NCBI GenBank assembly: GCA_015484715.1
Contig: WFUY01000298.1
Location: forward strand, 1 to 14,147
From: Thermoflexales bacterium
GTDB lineage: Bacteria; Chloroflexota; Anaerolineae; S140-20
Length of the DNA: 14,147 nt
Direction of reading: 5' to 3'
Shown piece after piece: positions 1-7,592 of this stretch. A program made the position numbers and the translations under genes. The notes beneath the pieces are model-generated. The model was not told the origin of the DNA, did not search any database, and saw only the letters and a list, made by a program, of their open reading frames with translations. Positions within the stretch are counted from its first letter, which is position 1. Each line of letters begins with the position of its first letter.

Positions 1-2225
1 AACGCTACCGACGCCTGGCGCCTCGCCTTTTGCAGCAAGAAGAGAACAATACGCCAACGCCGACGCCGACCGTCATCGTCCCGCCCCCTTTCTTGGGACG
101 TCCCTACGCCACGGCGACCCCCTTCCCCACGCCTACCCCAATGGCCTTTGGTTACCCGCTCAATACTTTCTTCGATCACCGCTATCCCATCTACAATTCG
201 GAGCCGGCGGAGGATCAGGAAAATCTTTATCGTTTCGACGGCGCGATGTTTTCCGACGATGGAGAGGCCGGGAAGAGTTGGTATAGTGGACACGACGGCA
301 TTGACTACGGCACCCCACTTGGCGTGCCCATCCGCGCGGCGGCGGATGGAAAGGTGGTGTATCGTTATGATCCCTGCGGTTGGATTATCCTTGAACATGA
401 GCAAAGCGAGAGCAAGATCTACACTGAGTATATGCATATGAGTGAGATCCTTGTGAATGAGGATGAGGAAATCACTGCTGGTCAGGTGATCGGAGAAGCA
501 GGAAATGTCGCTGATAATGAGACCTGCTTCTCCAACGGAGCCCATTTGCACTTTGGCGTCCGGCTTTACTATGACGTCCCTGGGTCATCGAACACGAACA
601 TCGACCCATTCGGCTGGTGGGGCGAGGACGCCGACCCGTGGGAAGAGGGATTGGAAGAGGAAGAAGGCGTGAACTCCTATGGTGGGTACACCAGTCGCTG
701 GCTCTGGTGGGGAGACGAAGCAGGTGACGGACATTACACCGTGGACGATACCGAGAGTCAGGCACAGTTGTTCTACCCTTCCAACTGGTGGCGCGACGAG
801 AACGGCTACAACGACGGAGCGTGGTGGACGTATGAGGCGGAGAGTGAGGAAAAGAGCAGCAACTGGGCCATCTGGGGTACCTACATCGAGACACCCGGCG
901 AGTACGTGGTGCAGGTCTACTGGCCGGAGAGCGGGGAGGCAGAAGCGACCACGCAGGCGCGATATCAGGTCTACAGCGAGCAGGATGGTTTGCTGGATGA
1001 GGTCTTGGTAGACCAGGAGGCTGGCGGTGGGGAATGGTACACTTTGGGTGTCTACGAGTTCTCGGAAGGTCCGGCGGTAGTGATGCTAACCGATTGGGCT
1101 GGCGAGGTGCCTGCAGAAATGACGGTAAGGGTGGAACAAGAGACCGATTTGCCCCGCGTTTACTTCGACGCGGTGCGGTGGGCGACGCCGACGCCGGAGG
1201 CAACACCGACTCCTACGCCGATGCCAACTCCGACGTTCACGCCTATGCCCAGTCCAACACCAATCCCCACCCTTACCCCTACTTCGGAGCCAACTGCCAC
1301 GCCCGGTCCGTGGGGGGAATGGGTGGCCGCGGAGGAAGCGGCATTGCAGGAGCGGACGCCTCAGGAGCGAGAAGCCTACTCTCGGCTGTTGAGCCGGGTG
1401 CGAGATGAGGTGATGGCTCCCGATCCGAAAGGGGAGGCCTACATTCGACTGGTCTACCGGTATGCGCCGGAGGTGACGGCAATGCTGTTGAGGGATGCGA
1501 GGCTGCGGCGGGATGTGGGTGATTTGTTGGAAGAGGTGCGCCCGCTTTTGGAGGAGATGGTAACGGGGAAGGAGCATACCGGGTTGAGTGGGGTATGGAT
1601 TCGGCGGGCCGCAGGGGTGCTGAAAAGGATGGAGCAACAAGCCGGTCCCGAGTTGCGACGGGAGATTGAGTGGTGGCTGGAATGGCTACCTCGGTTCGAG
1701 GGGAAGACCGGGCGGGAAGTTTGGCAGATGTTGCCGGGTCGAGCATTAGATTCGGTATATCCTGGAGAGGCAGAGCCTGAGGCAGCGGTCTTGAGGGGGT
1801 TATCCCCGGATGAGGTGAGGGACTATGGGGCGCTATTGAGCCGAGTGCGGGATGAGGTGATGCTGAGGACGGAGGGTGGGGAGGTGTACGTTGCCTTGGT
1901 GTATCGCTACACGCCGGAAGTGGTGGGGATTTTGTTAGAGGATGAGGCGCTGAGGCGAGAAACGGAGGACCTGCTGGTAGAGGCGCGTCCCGGAATTGAA
2001 ACGTTGTTGGGGGAAAGGAGAGGGGAATGGCGATTCAGCCGAGAGTGGGTGGAGCGGATAGAGGAATTGCTGGGGAAGATGGGGGAGCGGGGAAGCCCGA
2101 CCTTGCGGTCGGAACTCGCATGGTGGCAGGAGCGGGTGAGAGGATGGGCAGGCAAGACTCCACGGGAAGTTTGGGAGAAGCTGGTGGAAGAACGGCGGGT
2201 AATGGAGACTCCGCAAGGGCAATGA
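1..2225 (+). CDS. Secreted M23 (LytM-type) peptidase with golvesin-like domain and duplicated helical C-terminal module, 5'-partial
   Basis: Probable extracytoplasmic zinc endopeptidase that cuts peptidoglycan cross-links. The frame is open to the left window edge, so the true start and any signal peptide lie outside. Residues are counted from the TTG at 30, which is probably not the start. A short Thr/Pro stretch leads to the M23 domain (about 55-185): HDGID at 88-92 supplies the first zinc ligands, H136 fits the conserved Y-x-H position, and HLHFG at 172-176 supplies the last ligand. Residues about 225-385 resemble the golvesin/Xly carbohydrate-binding-like beta-sandwich (GEYVVQVYWP, 'DQ' followed by 'WYTLGVYEF', ending FDAVRW). 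A Thr/Pro linker covers about 386-427. Two related helical modules of about 140 residues follow (about 435-575 and 590-722), each with a VRDEVM...VYRY(A/T)PEV core and ending in GKT-REVW. Base composition looks less GC-rich than downstream genes. The peptidase call is firm; the role of the repeats is unknown. Confidence 0.88.
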   Translation, partial: RYRRLAPRLLQQEENNTPTPTPTVIVPPPFLGRPYATATPFPTPTPMAFGYPLNTFFDHRYPIYNSEPAEDQENLYRFDGAMFSDDGEAGKSWYSGHDGIDYGTPLGVPIRAAADGKVVYRYDPCGWIILEHEQSESKIYTEYMHMSEILVNEDEEITAGQVIGEAGNVADNETCFSNGAHLHFGVRLYYDVPGSSNTNIDPFGWWGEDADPWEEGLEEEEGVNSYGGYTSRWLWWGDEAGDGHYTVDDTESQAQLFYPSNWWRDENGYNDGAWWTYEAESEEKSSNWAIWGTYIETPGEYVVQVYWPESGEAEATTQARYQVYSEQDGLLDEVLVDQEAGGGEWYTLGVYEFSEGPAVVMLTDWAGEVPAEMTVRVEQETDLPRVYFDAVRWATPTPEATPTPTPMPTPTFTPMPSPTPIPTLTPTSEPTATPGPWGEWVAAEEAALQERTPQEREAYSRLLSRVRDEVMAPDPKGEAYIRLVYRYAPEVTAMLLRDARLRRDVGDLLEEVRPLLEEMVTGKEHTGLSGVWIRRAAGVLKRMEQQAGPELRREIEWWLEWLPRFEGKTGREVWQMLPGRALDSVYPGEAEPEAAVLRGLSPDEVRDYGALLSRVRDEVMLRTEGGEVYVALVYRYTPEVVGILLEDEALRRETEDLLVEARPGIETLLGERRGEWRFSREWVERIEELLGKMGERGSPTLRSELAWWQERVRGWAGKTPREVWEKLVEERRVMETPQGQ

Positions 2226-2228
2226 GGG

Positions 2229-2314
2229 GCCTAACAACGGCTTCCACCCGACCGCGCCTTCGCGTGGCGCTTCGCTTGCGCTCCGGCGCGGCGGGTGAAG
2301 CCTGGCCGTTAGGT
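2229..2314 (+). repeat. attC-like integron recombination site (86 nt)
   Basis: The element begins three bases after the peptidase stop codon. GCCTAAC (2229-2235) fits the R'' box RYYYAAC and GTTAGGT (2308-2314) fits the R' box GTTRRRY; they pair at 6 of 7 positions. Inside, 2241-2258 pairs with 2285-2300 to give a 16-bp stem, leaving exactly two bases unpaired, both on the left arm: C2244 and A2251. These would be extrahelical G and T on the bottom strand, with the same spacing as in classical attC sites such as that of the aadA cassettes. An unpaired spacer lies between the R and L boxes (2236-2240 opposite 2301-2307) and a variable terminal loop at 2259-2284. Orientation matches a cassette whose ORF is the upstream gene. 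No integrase gene is in the window, so it could belong to an integrase-less attC cluster or be a dispersed attC-derived repeat. Confidence 0.82.
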
Positions 2315-2359
2315 GGTGAGAATGAGGAAATTGAGAGGGGAAAGGCCGAGGGGGACGTG

Positions 2360-3637
2360 ATGTGGAAGCTGCTCTATCTCTCCGTCAACGAGTGGGGCAA
2401 CTTGGGTCGGCGCAAACCCCGCCTGGCCTACGAGTTCGCCCACCAGCCCCGGGTTGCCTCGGTGCTCTACGTGGAGCCCCCGGTGCGCACCAGCCTGCTG
2501 GACCTGCTGCGGGGGCGCTTCGAGCCCGGTCACCTGGACAGTCGCCGACGGGACCACTGGGCGGCCCTGCGGGGATGGCTGCGCCCCGTCGCGCCCAAGG
2601 TGTGGGCCTACGTGGGTTCGACCAAAACGGTGCCGCTGACCCGCTTTACGGCCCTGCGCCGCCTGACCATCCTGCGTCGGCTCAATCGCACCCTCTACGT
2701 CGCCCAAATGCGCCGTGCCCTGCGACGGCTGCCGGGCCGGCACCTCATCCTCTGGCTCACCCATCCCCTTCAGGTCTTCGCCCTGGGGGCCTTCCCGGAG
2801 CGGGCCCTGCTCTGCTACGACTGGACCGACGATTGGGCGGAGTTCGACTGGCTGCCGGTGGAGGACCGTCAGGCGCTCATTGACTGGAACGATCGGATCG
2901 TGCGGGAGGCGGACCTGGTCTTCGCCGTCTCCGAGTCGCTGGCCCGGCGGGCGCGGCGGCTCAACCCCCACGTCTACCGGGCTCCCAATGCTACCGATCT
3001 GGCGGTCATTGGGCGAGCCAGCGAGCCGGATGGTCCCATCGCCCCGGAGATCGCCGCCCTCCCTCGGCCGGTCATCGGCTACATCGGCCAGATCGCCGAC
3101 AAGATGGACTACGACCTCATCGCCGCCCTGGCCGATGCTCGGCCCCATTGGTCCTTCGTCTTCGTGGGGAAGGTGTGGGCCAACCGGCAAGCGGAAGTGG
3201 AGGCCCTTGCCGTCCGGCCCAACGTGCACTTCCTGGGCTTTCGTCCCTACGAAGCACTGCCTGACTACCTGCGGGGGTTTGATGTCTGTGTCATCCCCCA
3301 CCGGGTGAATGCATTGACCCGTAGCATGAACCCCATCAAGCTGTTCGACTACCTGGCCACGGGCAAACCCATCGTCAGCACCTCTGTTGCGGGCGTTGGG
3401 GCCTTTGCCGATGTGGTCCGGGTGGCCGATGGTCCCGATGCCTTCGTCGCAGCTCTCGATGCAGCCCTGGCCGAAGGAGGCGCCCTCCGGGAACGGCGGT
3501 TGGCTTATGCCCGCGCCAACGCCTGGCCTGCCCGGGCGGCGCAGATGTGGCGGGCAATCGAGGAGCGAATCTATGGAACACCCTATCTTGCGACGGATAC
3601 GTCTGATGATCCTTCGCCACTGGGTGCGTCCCCTTGA
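2360..3637 (+). CDS. GT-B fold glycosyltransferase (GT4/TuaH-like)
   Basis: A predicted cytoplasmic or membrane-associated glycosyltransferase of 425 residues that would move a sugar from a nucleotide donor to a growing glycan. The start is ATG 2360 (GTG 2357 directly before it is possible), with a G-rich Shine-Dalgarno GAGGGGG five bases upstream. The longer open frame from 2027 runs back through the peptidase gene and the attC-like site and is not credible. The C-terminal Rossmann half carries a typical donor-binding block: residues 323-337, MNPIKLFDYLATGKP, followed by a conserved-looking IVST. Earlier, VIGYIGQI and FVFVGKVW mark the inter-domain beta strands, and VSESLARRAR is the usual segment before the second domain. 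No signal peptide or clear membrane span is seen. It is first in a run with an acyltransferase and a GDP-mannose dehydrogenase, which supports surface polysaccharide or glycolipid synthesis. Donor and acceptor cannot be deduced. Confidence 0.85.
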   Translation: MWKLLYLSVNEWGNLGRRKPRLAYEFAHQPRVASVLYVEPPVRTSLLDLLRGRFEPGHLDSRRRDHWAALRGWLRPVAPKVWAYVGSTKTVPLTRFTALRRLTILRRLNRTLYVAQMRRALRRLPGRHLILWLTHPLQVFALGAFPERALLCYDWTDDWAEFDWLPVEDRQALIDWNDRIVREADLVFAVSESLARRARRLNPHVYRAPNATDLAVIGRASEPDGPIAPEIAALPRPVIGYIGQIADKMDYDLIAALADARPHWSFVFVGKVWANRQAEVEALAVRPNVHFLGFRPYEALPDYLRGFDVCVIPHRVNALTRSMNPIKLFDYLATGKPIVSTSVAGVGAFADVVRVADGPDAFVAALDAALAEGGALRERRLAYARANAWPARAAQMWRAIEERIYGTPYLATDTSDDPSPLGASP

Positions 3638-4793
3638 GCGGGTTGTGCCTCACCTGGAGGCCCTGCCGAAAGGTCCTCGCCGCACCTGGCTCCTGAAGGG
3701 GACGCTGGCGTTTAGGGACCTGGGACGGTTGGCGATGAGTCGCCTGCGGGTGAACGTCAAGCGGTTGGTCGGTCCATCCTGGTCGGTCATCTACATCGGT
3801 GAGGAGTACTCGATCGAGGAGCTACGCCATGTCCTCTTCCCGGAGCCGGCAGAGGTGGAGCACCTGGGGCGGGTCTTCCTGTGGGAGGTGCCCGTGGTCG
3901 CCAACGATTACCTGCATCGGGGAGGGCTCGTCGTCTGCGAGCTGAACCGGTTGGTGACCGGATGGCGTCCGGAGGTGCCTTACTGCTTCCTGGTGCCCCC
4001 CTGGGTGCGCCAGGTGATCCCTCTCGACCGTCCGCTGGAGGGCATCCTGGCCAGGATGAACCAGGGGATGCGCCGCAACTTGCGCAAGATGTGGAAGCGG
4101 GGCTTCGCCTATCGCTTCACCCAGGACCCGGCGGACTTCGACCACTTCTACCACGAGATGTACCTGCCTTACGTGCAGAAGCGCCACGGCGCGAGGGCGG
4201 TCCTCAGCACCTACGGGGAATTGGAGGTGACCTTCCGACGGGGTGGATTGTTGCTGGTCACCCACGGGGGGGAGCCGGTCAGTGGGATGCTGGGGTATGC
4301 CGTCGGGGAGATCTGGCGGGCGGCCTCTTTAGGGGTTCACCGAGGCAGCTTCGAGTGGGTCACCCGAGGGGCGATCACGGCGGTCTTTTGGTACATGCTG
4401 GAGTGGGCCCGTCAGCAGGGGGCTCGCTTCTACGATATGGGCAGTTCCCGGGCTCGGCTGGGTGATGGCGTCTTCAACTTCAAGCGGCAGTGGGGGGCTC
4501 GGATCTCCCCGGTCGTCGGGTATCACACCCGCTGGCTCTTCCTGGCCCGTGAGTTGCCGGCGTCGTTGGCCCACCACCTGACCCAGCAGGGCTTCCTGGC
4601 CGAGACGCCGGTGGGGTACCAGGTCGTCGTCATCAACCAGGTCGGTGGGCTGACGGCCCAAGAGGAGCGTCGCCTGGAGCGTATGGCCGCCCAGGCCGGC
4701 GCGGCCGGCCTCCTCTTCCTGCCGGAGCCCTACCCGGTAAGCCGGTGGGAGCGGGAGGCGGCGGTGCCGCCGAGGGAAGCGCCGGCTACGTAG
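3573..4793 (+). CDS. FemAB/CelD-like GNAT-fold acyltransferase
   Basis: A 406-residue protein of the FemAB/BioF2-like (Acetyltransf_6, CelD) group, whose members transfer acyl or aminoacyl groups, often onto cell-envelope or polysaccharide building blocks. The start ATG 3573 has GAGGAG at 3560-3565, seven bases upstream; this makes the gene overlap the glycosyltransferase by 65 nt. A later in-frame ATG at 3606 has no clear ribosome site. Sequence signs are the basic helix MRRNLRKMWKRG from residue 166 (the R-x-x-R-x-x-x-x-x-G block common to the group), a central beta-rich part, YDMGSSR at 287-293 and FKRQWG at 303-308, matching the family pattern of D-x-G-x-S followed by FK-x-x-WG. The overlap implies co-translation with the upstream gene. 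The likely job is modification of the glycan made by its neighbours; substrate unknown. Confidence 0.8.
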   Translation: MEHPILRRIRLMILRHWVRPLERVVPHLEALPKGPRRTWLLKGTLAFRDLGRLAMSRLRVNVKRLVGPSWSVIYIGEEYSIEELRHVLFPEPAEVEHLGRVFLWEVPVVANDYLHRGGLVVCELNRLVTGWRPEVPYCFLVPPWVRQVIPLDRPLEGILARMNQGMRRNLRKMWKRGFAYRFTQDPADFDHFYHEMYLPYVQKRHGARAVLSTYGELEVTFRRGGLLLVTHGGEPVSGMLGYAVGEIWRAASLGVHRGSFEWVTRGAITAVFWYMLEWARQQGARFYDMGSSRARLGDGVFNFKRQWGARISPVVGYHTRWLFLARELPASLAHHLTQQGFLAETPVGYQVVVINQVGGLTAQEERRLERMAAQAGAAGLLFLPEPYPVSRWEREAAVPPREAPAT

Positions 4794-4881
4794 CTTTGCC
4801 TGGTTATGTCGCCTCCCCGTTGCCTCGGTGCCTCATCACGCCGGATGGATGGATTGATTATGATTACTAAGGAGTGTTAAA

Positions 4882-6198
4882 ATGCGCATTGCAATTTTTG
4901 GATTGGGATATGTGGGGTCCGTTTCGTCCGCTTGCTTTGCCCAAGAGGGCCATCAGGTGATCGGCGTGGACATCAACCCGGTGAAGGTGGAGATGATCAA
5001 CGCCGGGCAGAGCCCGATCATCGAGGCCCACCTGGATCGGATGATCCGGGAGGGGGCAAAGTCCGGTCGGCTGCGGGCCACGACCGACCCCTTTGAAGCG
5101 GTTCGGGCCAGTGACCTTTCCCTCATCTGTGTAGGCACCCCCAGCCGGGAGAACGGGAGCTTGGACCTGCGCTTCGTTGAGAACGTCTCCCGCCAGATCG
5201 GCGAGGCCCTGGCCGATCACCCGGACTACCACGTCGTGGCCGTCCGCAGCACCGTCCTGCCGGGCACCATTGAGGAGCACGTCATCCCGCTGTTGGAGTC
5301 CGGTTCCGGGCGTCGGGTCGGCGAGGGGTTTGGGGTCTGCGCCAATCCCGAGTTCCTGCGCGAGGGGAGCGCTGTCTATGACTTCTACAACCCTCCCTTC
5401 ACCCTGATCGGTCAGTGGGACGAGCGCAGCGGTCGGCGGCTGGCTACCCTCTACGAGAGCCTCCAGGCTCCCATCGTGCACACCAACATCCGCGTGGCCG
5501 AGTTGGTCAAGTACGTCAGCAACGCCTTCCACGCCCTCAAGATCAGCTTCGCCAACGAGATCGGCAACCTGGCCAAGGCGCTGGGGGTGGACAGCCACGA
5601 GGTGATGCGCATCTTCACGATGGACACCAAGCTCAACATCTCCCCTGCCTACCTGAAGCCGGGGTATGCCTACGGGGGCTCCTGCCTGCCCAAGGACCTG
5701 CGGGCGCTGCTCTACAAGGCACGCCAGGAGGACCTGCACCTGCCCGTTCTGGAGGCGCTCCCCCGCAGCAACGAACTCCAGGCCCGACGCGGGGTGGAGA
5801 TGGTGATCCGGACAGGGAAGAAGCGGGTGGGCATCTTGGGCCTTAGCTTCAAGGCCGGCACCGACGACCTACGGGAGAGCCCGATGGTCTACCTGGTGGA
5901 GACCCTCCTGGGCAAAGGGTACGACATCCGCGTCTACGACGAGAACGTCTCCCTGGCCCGGCTCATCGGGGCCAACAAGCAGTACATCGAGACGGTCATT
6001 CCCCACATCTCCTCGCTGATGACGACCTCTCTGGAGGAGGTGCTGGAGCACGCCGAGGTGCTGGTCATCGGCAATAAGGCCCCCGTCTTCCGGGAGGTGC
6101 TCAACGGCCGGCGCGATGGACAGATCATCGTGGACCTGGTCCGCATCCAGGAGTCCCTGGAGGGGTTGGGCGACGAGTACCAGGGGATCTGTTGGTAG
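4882..6198 (+). CDS. algD: GDP-mannose 6-dehydrogenase (AlgD-type)
   Basis: Oxidises GDP-mannose to GDP-mannuronate with two NAD+, the committed step for mannuronate-type polysaccharides. It has 438 residues, the usual length. The N-terminal NAD-binding Rossmann domain has FGLGYVG at 6-12; the central dimer domain has NPEFLREGSA; the catalytic cysteine is C268 in GGSCLPKD, the same number as in Pseudomonas AlgD. The C-terminal nucleotide-binding domain contains GLSFKAGTDDLRESP and GANKQYIE, and the protein ends GICW like AlgD. Recalled similarity to AlgD runs along the full length and is clearly closer than to UDP-glucose dehydrogenases. ATG 4882 has AAGGAG at 4869-4874, seven bases upstream. 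It starts 88 bases after the acyltransferase stop and probably continues the same transcription unit. No other alginate genes (alg8, alg44, algE-like) are visible. Confidence 0.93.
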   Translation: MRIAIFGLGYVGSVSSACFAQEGHQVIGVDINPVKVEMINAGQSPIIEAHLDRMIREGAKSGRLRATTDPFEAVRASDLSLICVGTPSRENGSLDLRFVENVSRQIGEALADHPDYHVVAVRSTVLPGTIEEHVIPLLESGSGRRVGEGFGVCANPEFLREGSAVYDFYNPPFTLIGQWDERSGRRLATLYESLQAPIVHTNIRVAELVKYVSNAFHALKISFANEIGNLAKALGVDSHEVMRIFTMDTKLNISPAYLKPGYAYGGSCLPKDLRALLYKARQEDLHLPVLEALPRSNELQARRGVEMVIRTGKKRVGILGLSFKAGTDDLRESPMVYLVETLLGKGYDIRVYDENVSLARLIGANKQYIETVIPHISSLMTTSLEEVLEHAEVLVIGNKAPVFREVLNGRRDGQIIVDLVRIQESLEGLGDEYQGICW

Positions 6199-6212
6199 CG
6201 GGGAAGAACTAA

Positions 6213-6239
6213 GCCGGGCAGCTTTCCATGCTGCCCGGC
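6213..6239. terminator. Hairpin between convergent genes, probable terminator
   Basis: GCCGGGCAGC at 6213-6222 and GCTGCCCGGC at 6230-6239 form a perfect 10-bp stem with a 7-nt loop, 15 nt after the algD stop. It lacks a clear T tract on the plus side. Read on the minus strand it is followed by TTAGTTCTTCC, so it could also stop transcription from the MFS gene that ends at 6300. The position between converging genes suits a bidirectional terminator. Confidence 0.6.
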
Positions 6240-6299
6240 ATCCTTCCGCGTCTTGCCGTAGGGCGGGCTTCCATACGCCTGCCCTTCCGATTTCTAGCT

Positions 6300-7592
6300 T
6301 CAAGGGGCGCGGACGAGGCGGTTGCGGGCCATCTCCGCCGCCGCCTCTCGCAGGGTCACGATGGCTGCAACGCCGGCCACCACCGTTACCCCACCGGCCA
6401 TCATAAAGACGGCCTCCACGCTGTTCACCACCTTGGCCATCAGGCCGGCCAATCCCTGGGCCAGCGTGGTGGAGATGGCGATGGTCATATTGACCGCCGC
6501 TTGGACTCGTCCCAACATCTCGTCAGGGACCAACGCTTGGGTGAAGGTGTCCAGCGCCGCGCGGGCGATCACCAGGCAGAGGCCGATGAGGGCGGTGGTG
6601 AGGAGGACGACGGCGTAGTTGGCCGCTGCAGCGAAGGCGATGATGGCCAGCCCCACGATGACCAGGGAGCCTCCCACCAGCACGTTGGCCGGCATCCGTC
6701 CCGCCAGCCGGCTCAACACCACTCCCCCGATCAGGATGCCAACCCCCATCATCGAGACCGCGTACCCAAACCCCTCGGCCTGGACGTTCAGGCGGATGTT
6801 CAGGTAGCTCAGCCCCAGGACGATAATGGCTCCGATCCCCAGCATCGCGATAGCCGTGATGATGAGGACGATGGTCAGGTCACGCCGCTGCCGGATGAAG
6901 GTGATGCCGGCCCGGATCTCCTCCCAGATCTCCCGAGGGCTGGGCCGTCCCTGGTGGTTCTCCGTCGTCGGCGGAGGGATGCGCATCACGGAAACCGCCA
7001 TCGCTGAGAGGAAGAAGGTGGCGCTGTCGAAGAGGATGGCGAAGGCCGTCCCCAACAGCCCCACCAGGATGCCCGCCAGCGCGGATCCGATGACCAGGGC
7101 GATGATGTAGCTCACCTGCATCAGGGCGTTGGCCGTCAGCAACTGGCCTTCACCGATGATGCCGGGTAGGGCGGCGTTGCGGGCCGGGTAGAAGAAGACG
7201 GAGACCATCTCCAGCACCACCGCCGTCACGTAGATGATCCAGAAGTGGGATGGGCTGTCCACCAGGAGCACCGGGAGCACCAGGAGGCCGCGCAGCAGGT
7301 CGGCGATGATCATCACGTGCTTGCGGTCGAAGCGGTCGGCCGCTGCGCCGCCCAGTAGGCCAAAGGCGACCTGAGAGCCGGTGACGGAGAGGGCCAGAAA
7401 GGTGATGGCCAGTGGATCGTCCGTCATCTGGCCGATGATCGCCAGCACCGCCACGAAGCGGAAGCGATCGCCGACCTGGGAGAGGAGCTGACCGGACCAG
7501 AGGGCCACAAAGCTGGGGTTGCGCAGCAGGCCCAGCACCACCTGCCGCCGCTCATCCCTGGGCAGCGGGATGGAAGGGGACGAATCGCTCAT
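6300..7592 (-). CDS. MFS efflux transporter (MefA/MFS_3-like)
   Basis: A 430-residue inner-membrane major facilitator that would export a small molecule by proton or cation antiport; the closest recognisable type is the macrolide/enterobactin exporter group. Many hydrophobic helices fill the sequence, in two halves split by a hydrophilic loop around residues 205-230. The cytoplasmic motif-A segment after the second helix reads GGAAADRFDRK at 81-91. Start ATG 7592 overlaps the TGA of the upstream GNAT gene (ATGA), with a weak GAGAAG ribosome site; this implies translational coupling. The open frame extends further upstream to 7805, but only through the neighbouring gene. No regulator is adjacent. 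The substrate cannot be inferred. Pairing with a GNAT enzyme allows a modify-and-export idea, but this is speculation. Confidence 0.88.
   Translation of the reverse strand: MSDSSPSIPLPRDERRQVVLGLLRNPSFVALWSGQLLSQVGDRFRFVAVLAIIGQMTDDPLAITFLALSVTGSQVAFGLLGGAAADRFDRKHVMIIADLLRGLLVLPVLLVDSPSHFWIIYVTAVVLEMVSVFFYPARNAALPGIIGEGQLLTANALMQVSYIIALVIGSALAGILVGLLGTAFAILFDSATFFLSAMAVSVMRIPPPTTENHQGRPSPREIWEEIRAGITFIRQRRDLTIVLIITAIAMLGIGAIIVLGLSYLNIRLNVQAEGFGYAVSMMGVGILIGGVVLSRLAGRMPANVLVGGSLVIVGLAIIAFAAAANYAVVLLTTALIGLCLVIARAALDTFTQALVPDEMLGRVQAAVNMTIAISTTLAQGLAGLMAKVVNSVEAVFMMAGGVTVVAGVAAIVTLREAAAEMARNRLVRAP

Noticed and set aside
30..32. TTG at 30 as the start of the M23 peptidase
   Set aside because: The frame is open to the window edge, no signal peptide follows the TTG and no ribosome site precedes it; the gene is better treated as 5'-partial.
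2027..2359. N-terminal extension of the glycosyltransferase frame back to 2027
   Set aside because: It overlaps the peptidase gene and the attC-like site in another frame, has no ribosome site, and the family-like sequence begins at ATG 2360.
2309..3301. Long minus-strand open frame (330 codons) opposite the glycosyltransferase
   Set aside because: Antisense shadow of GC-rich codons; the product has no domain-like sequence.
4857..4866. TATGAT at 4859-4864 as a -10 box for algD
   Set aside because: The implied start would fall on the ribosome site and no -35 box lies at the right distance.
4867..5739. Long minus-strand open frame (290 codons) opposite algD
   Set aside because: algD is conserved through the whole interval; the antisense product is His/Gly/Val-rich shadow sequence.
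6228..7007. Plus-strand open frame (259 codons) opposite the MFS gene
   Set aside because: It starts in the terminator hairpin, is rich in His/Gln/Asp as expected of antisense to membrane codons, and has no recognisable fold.
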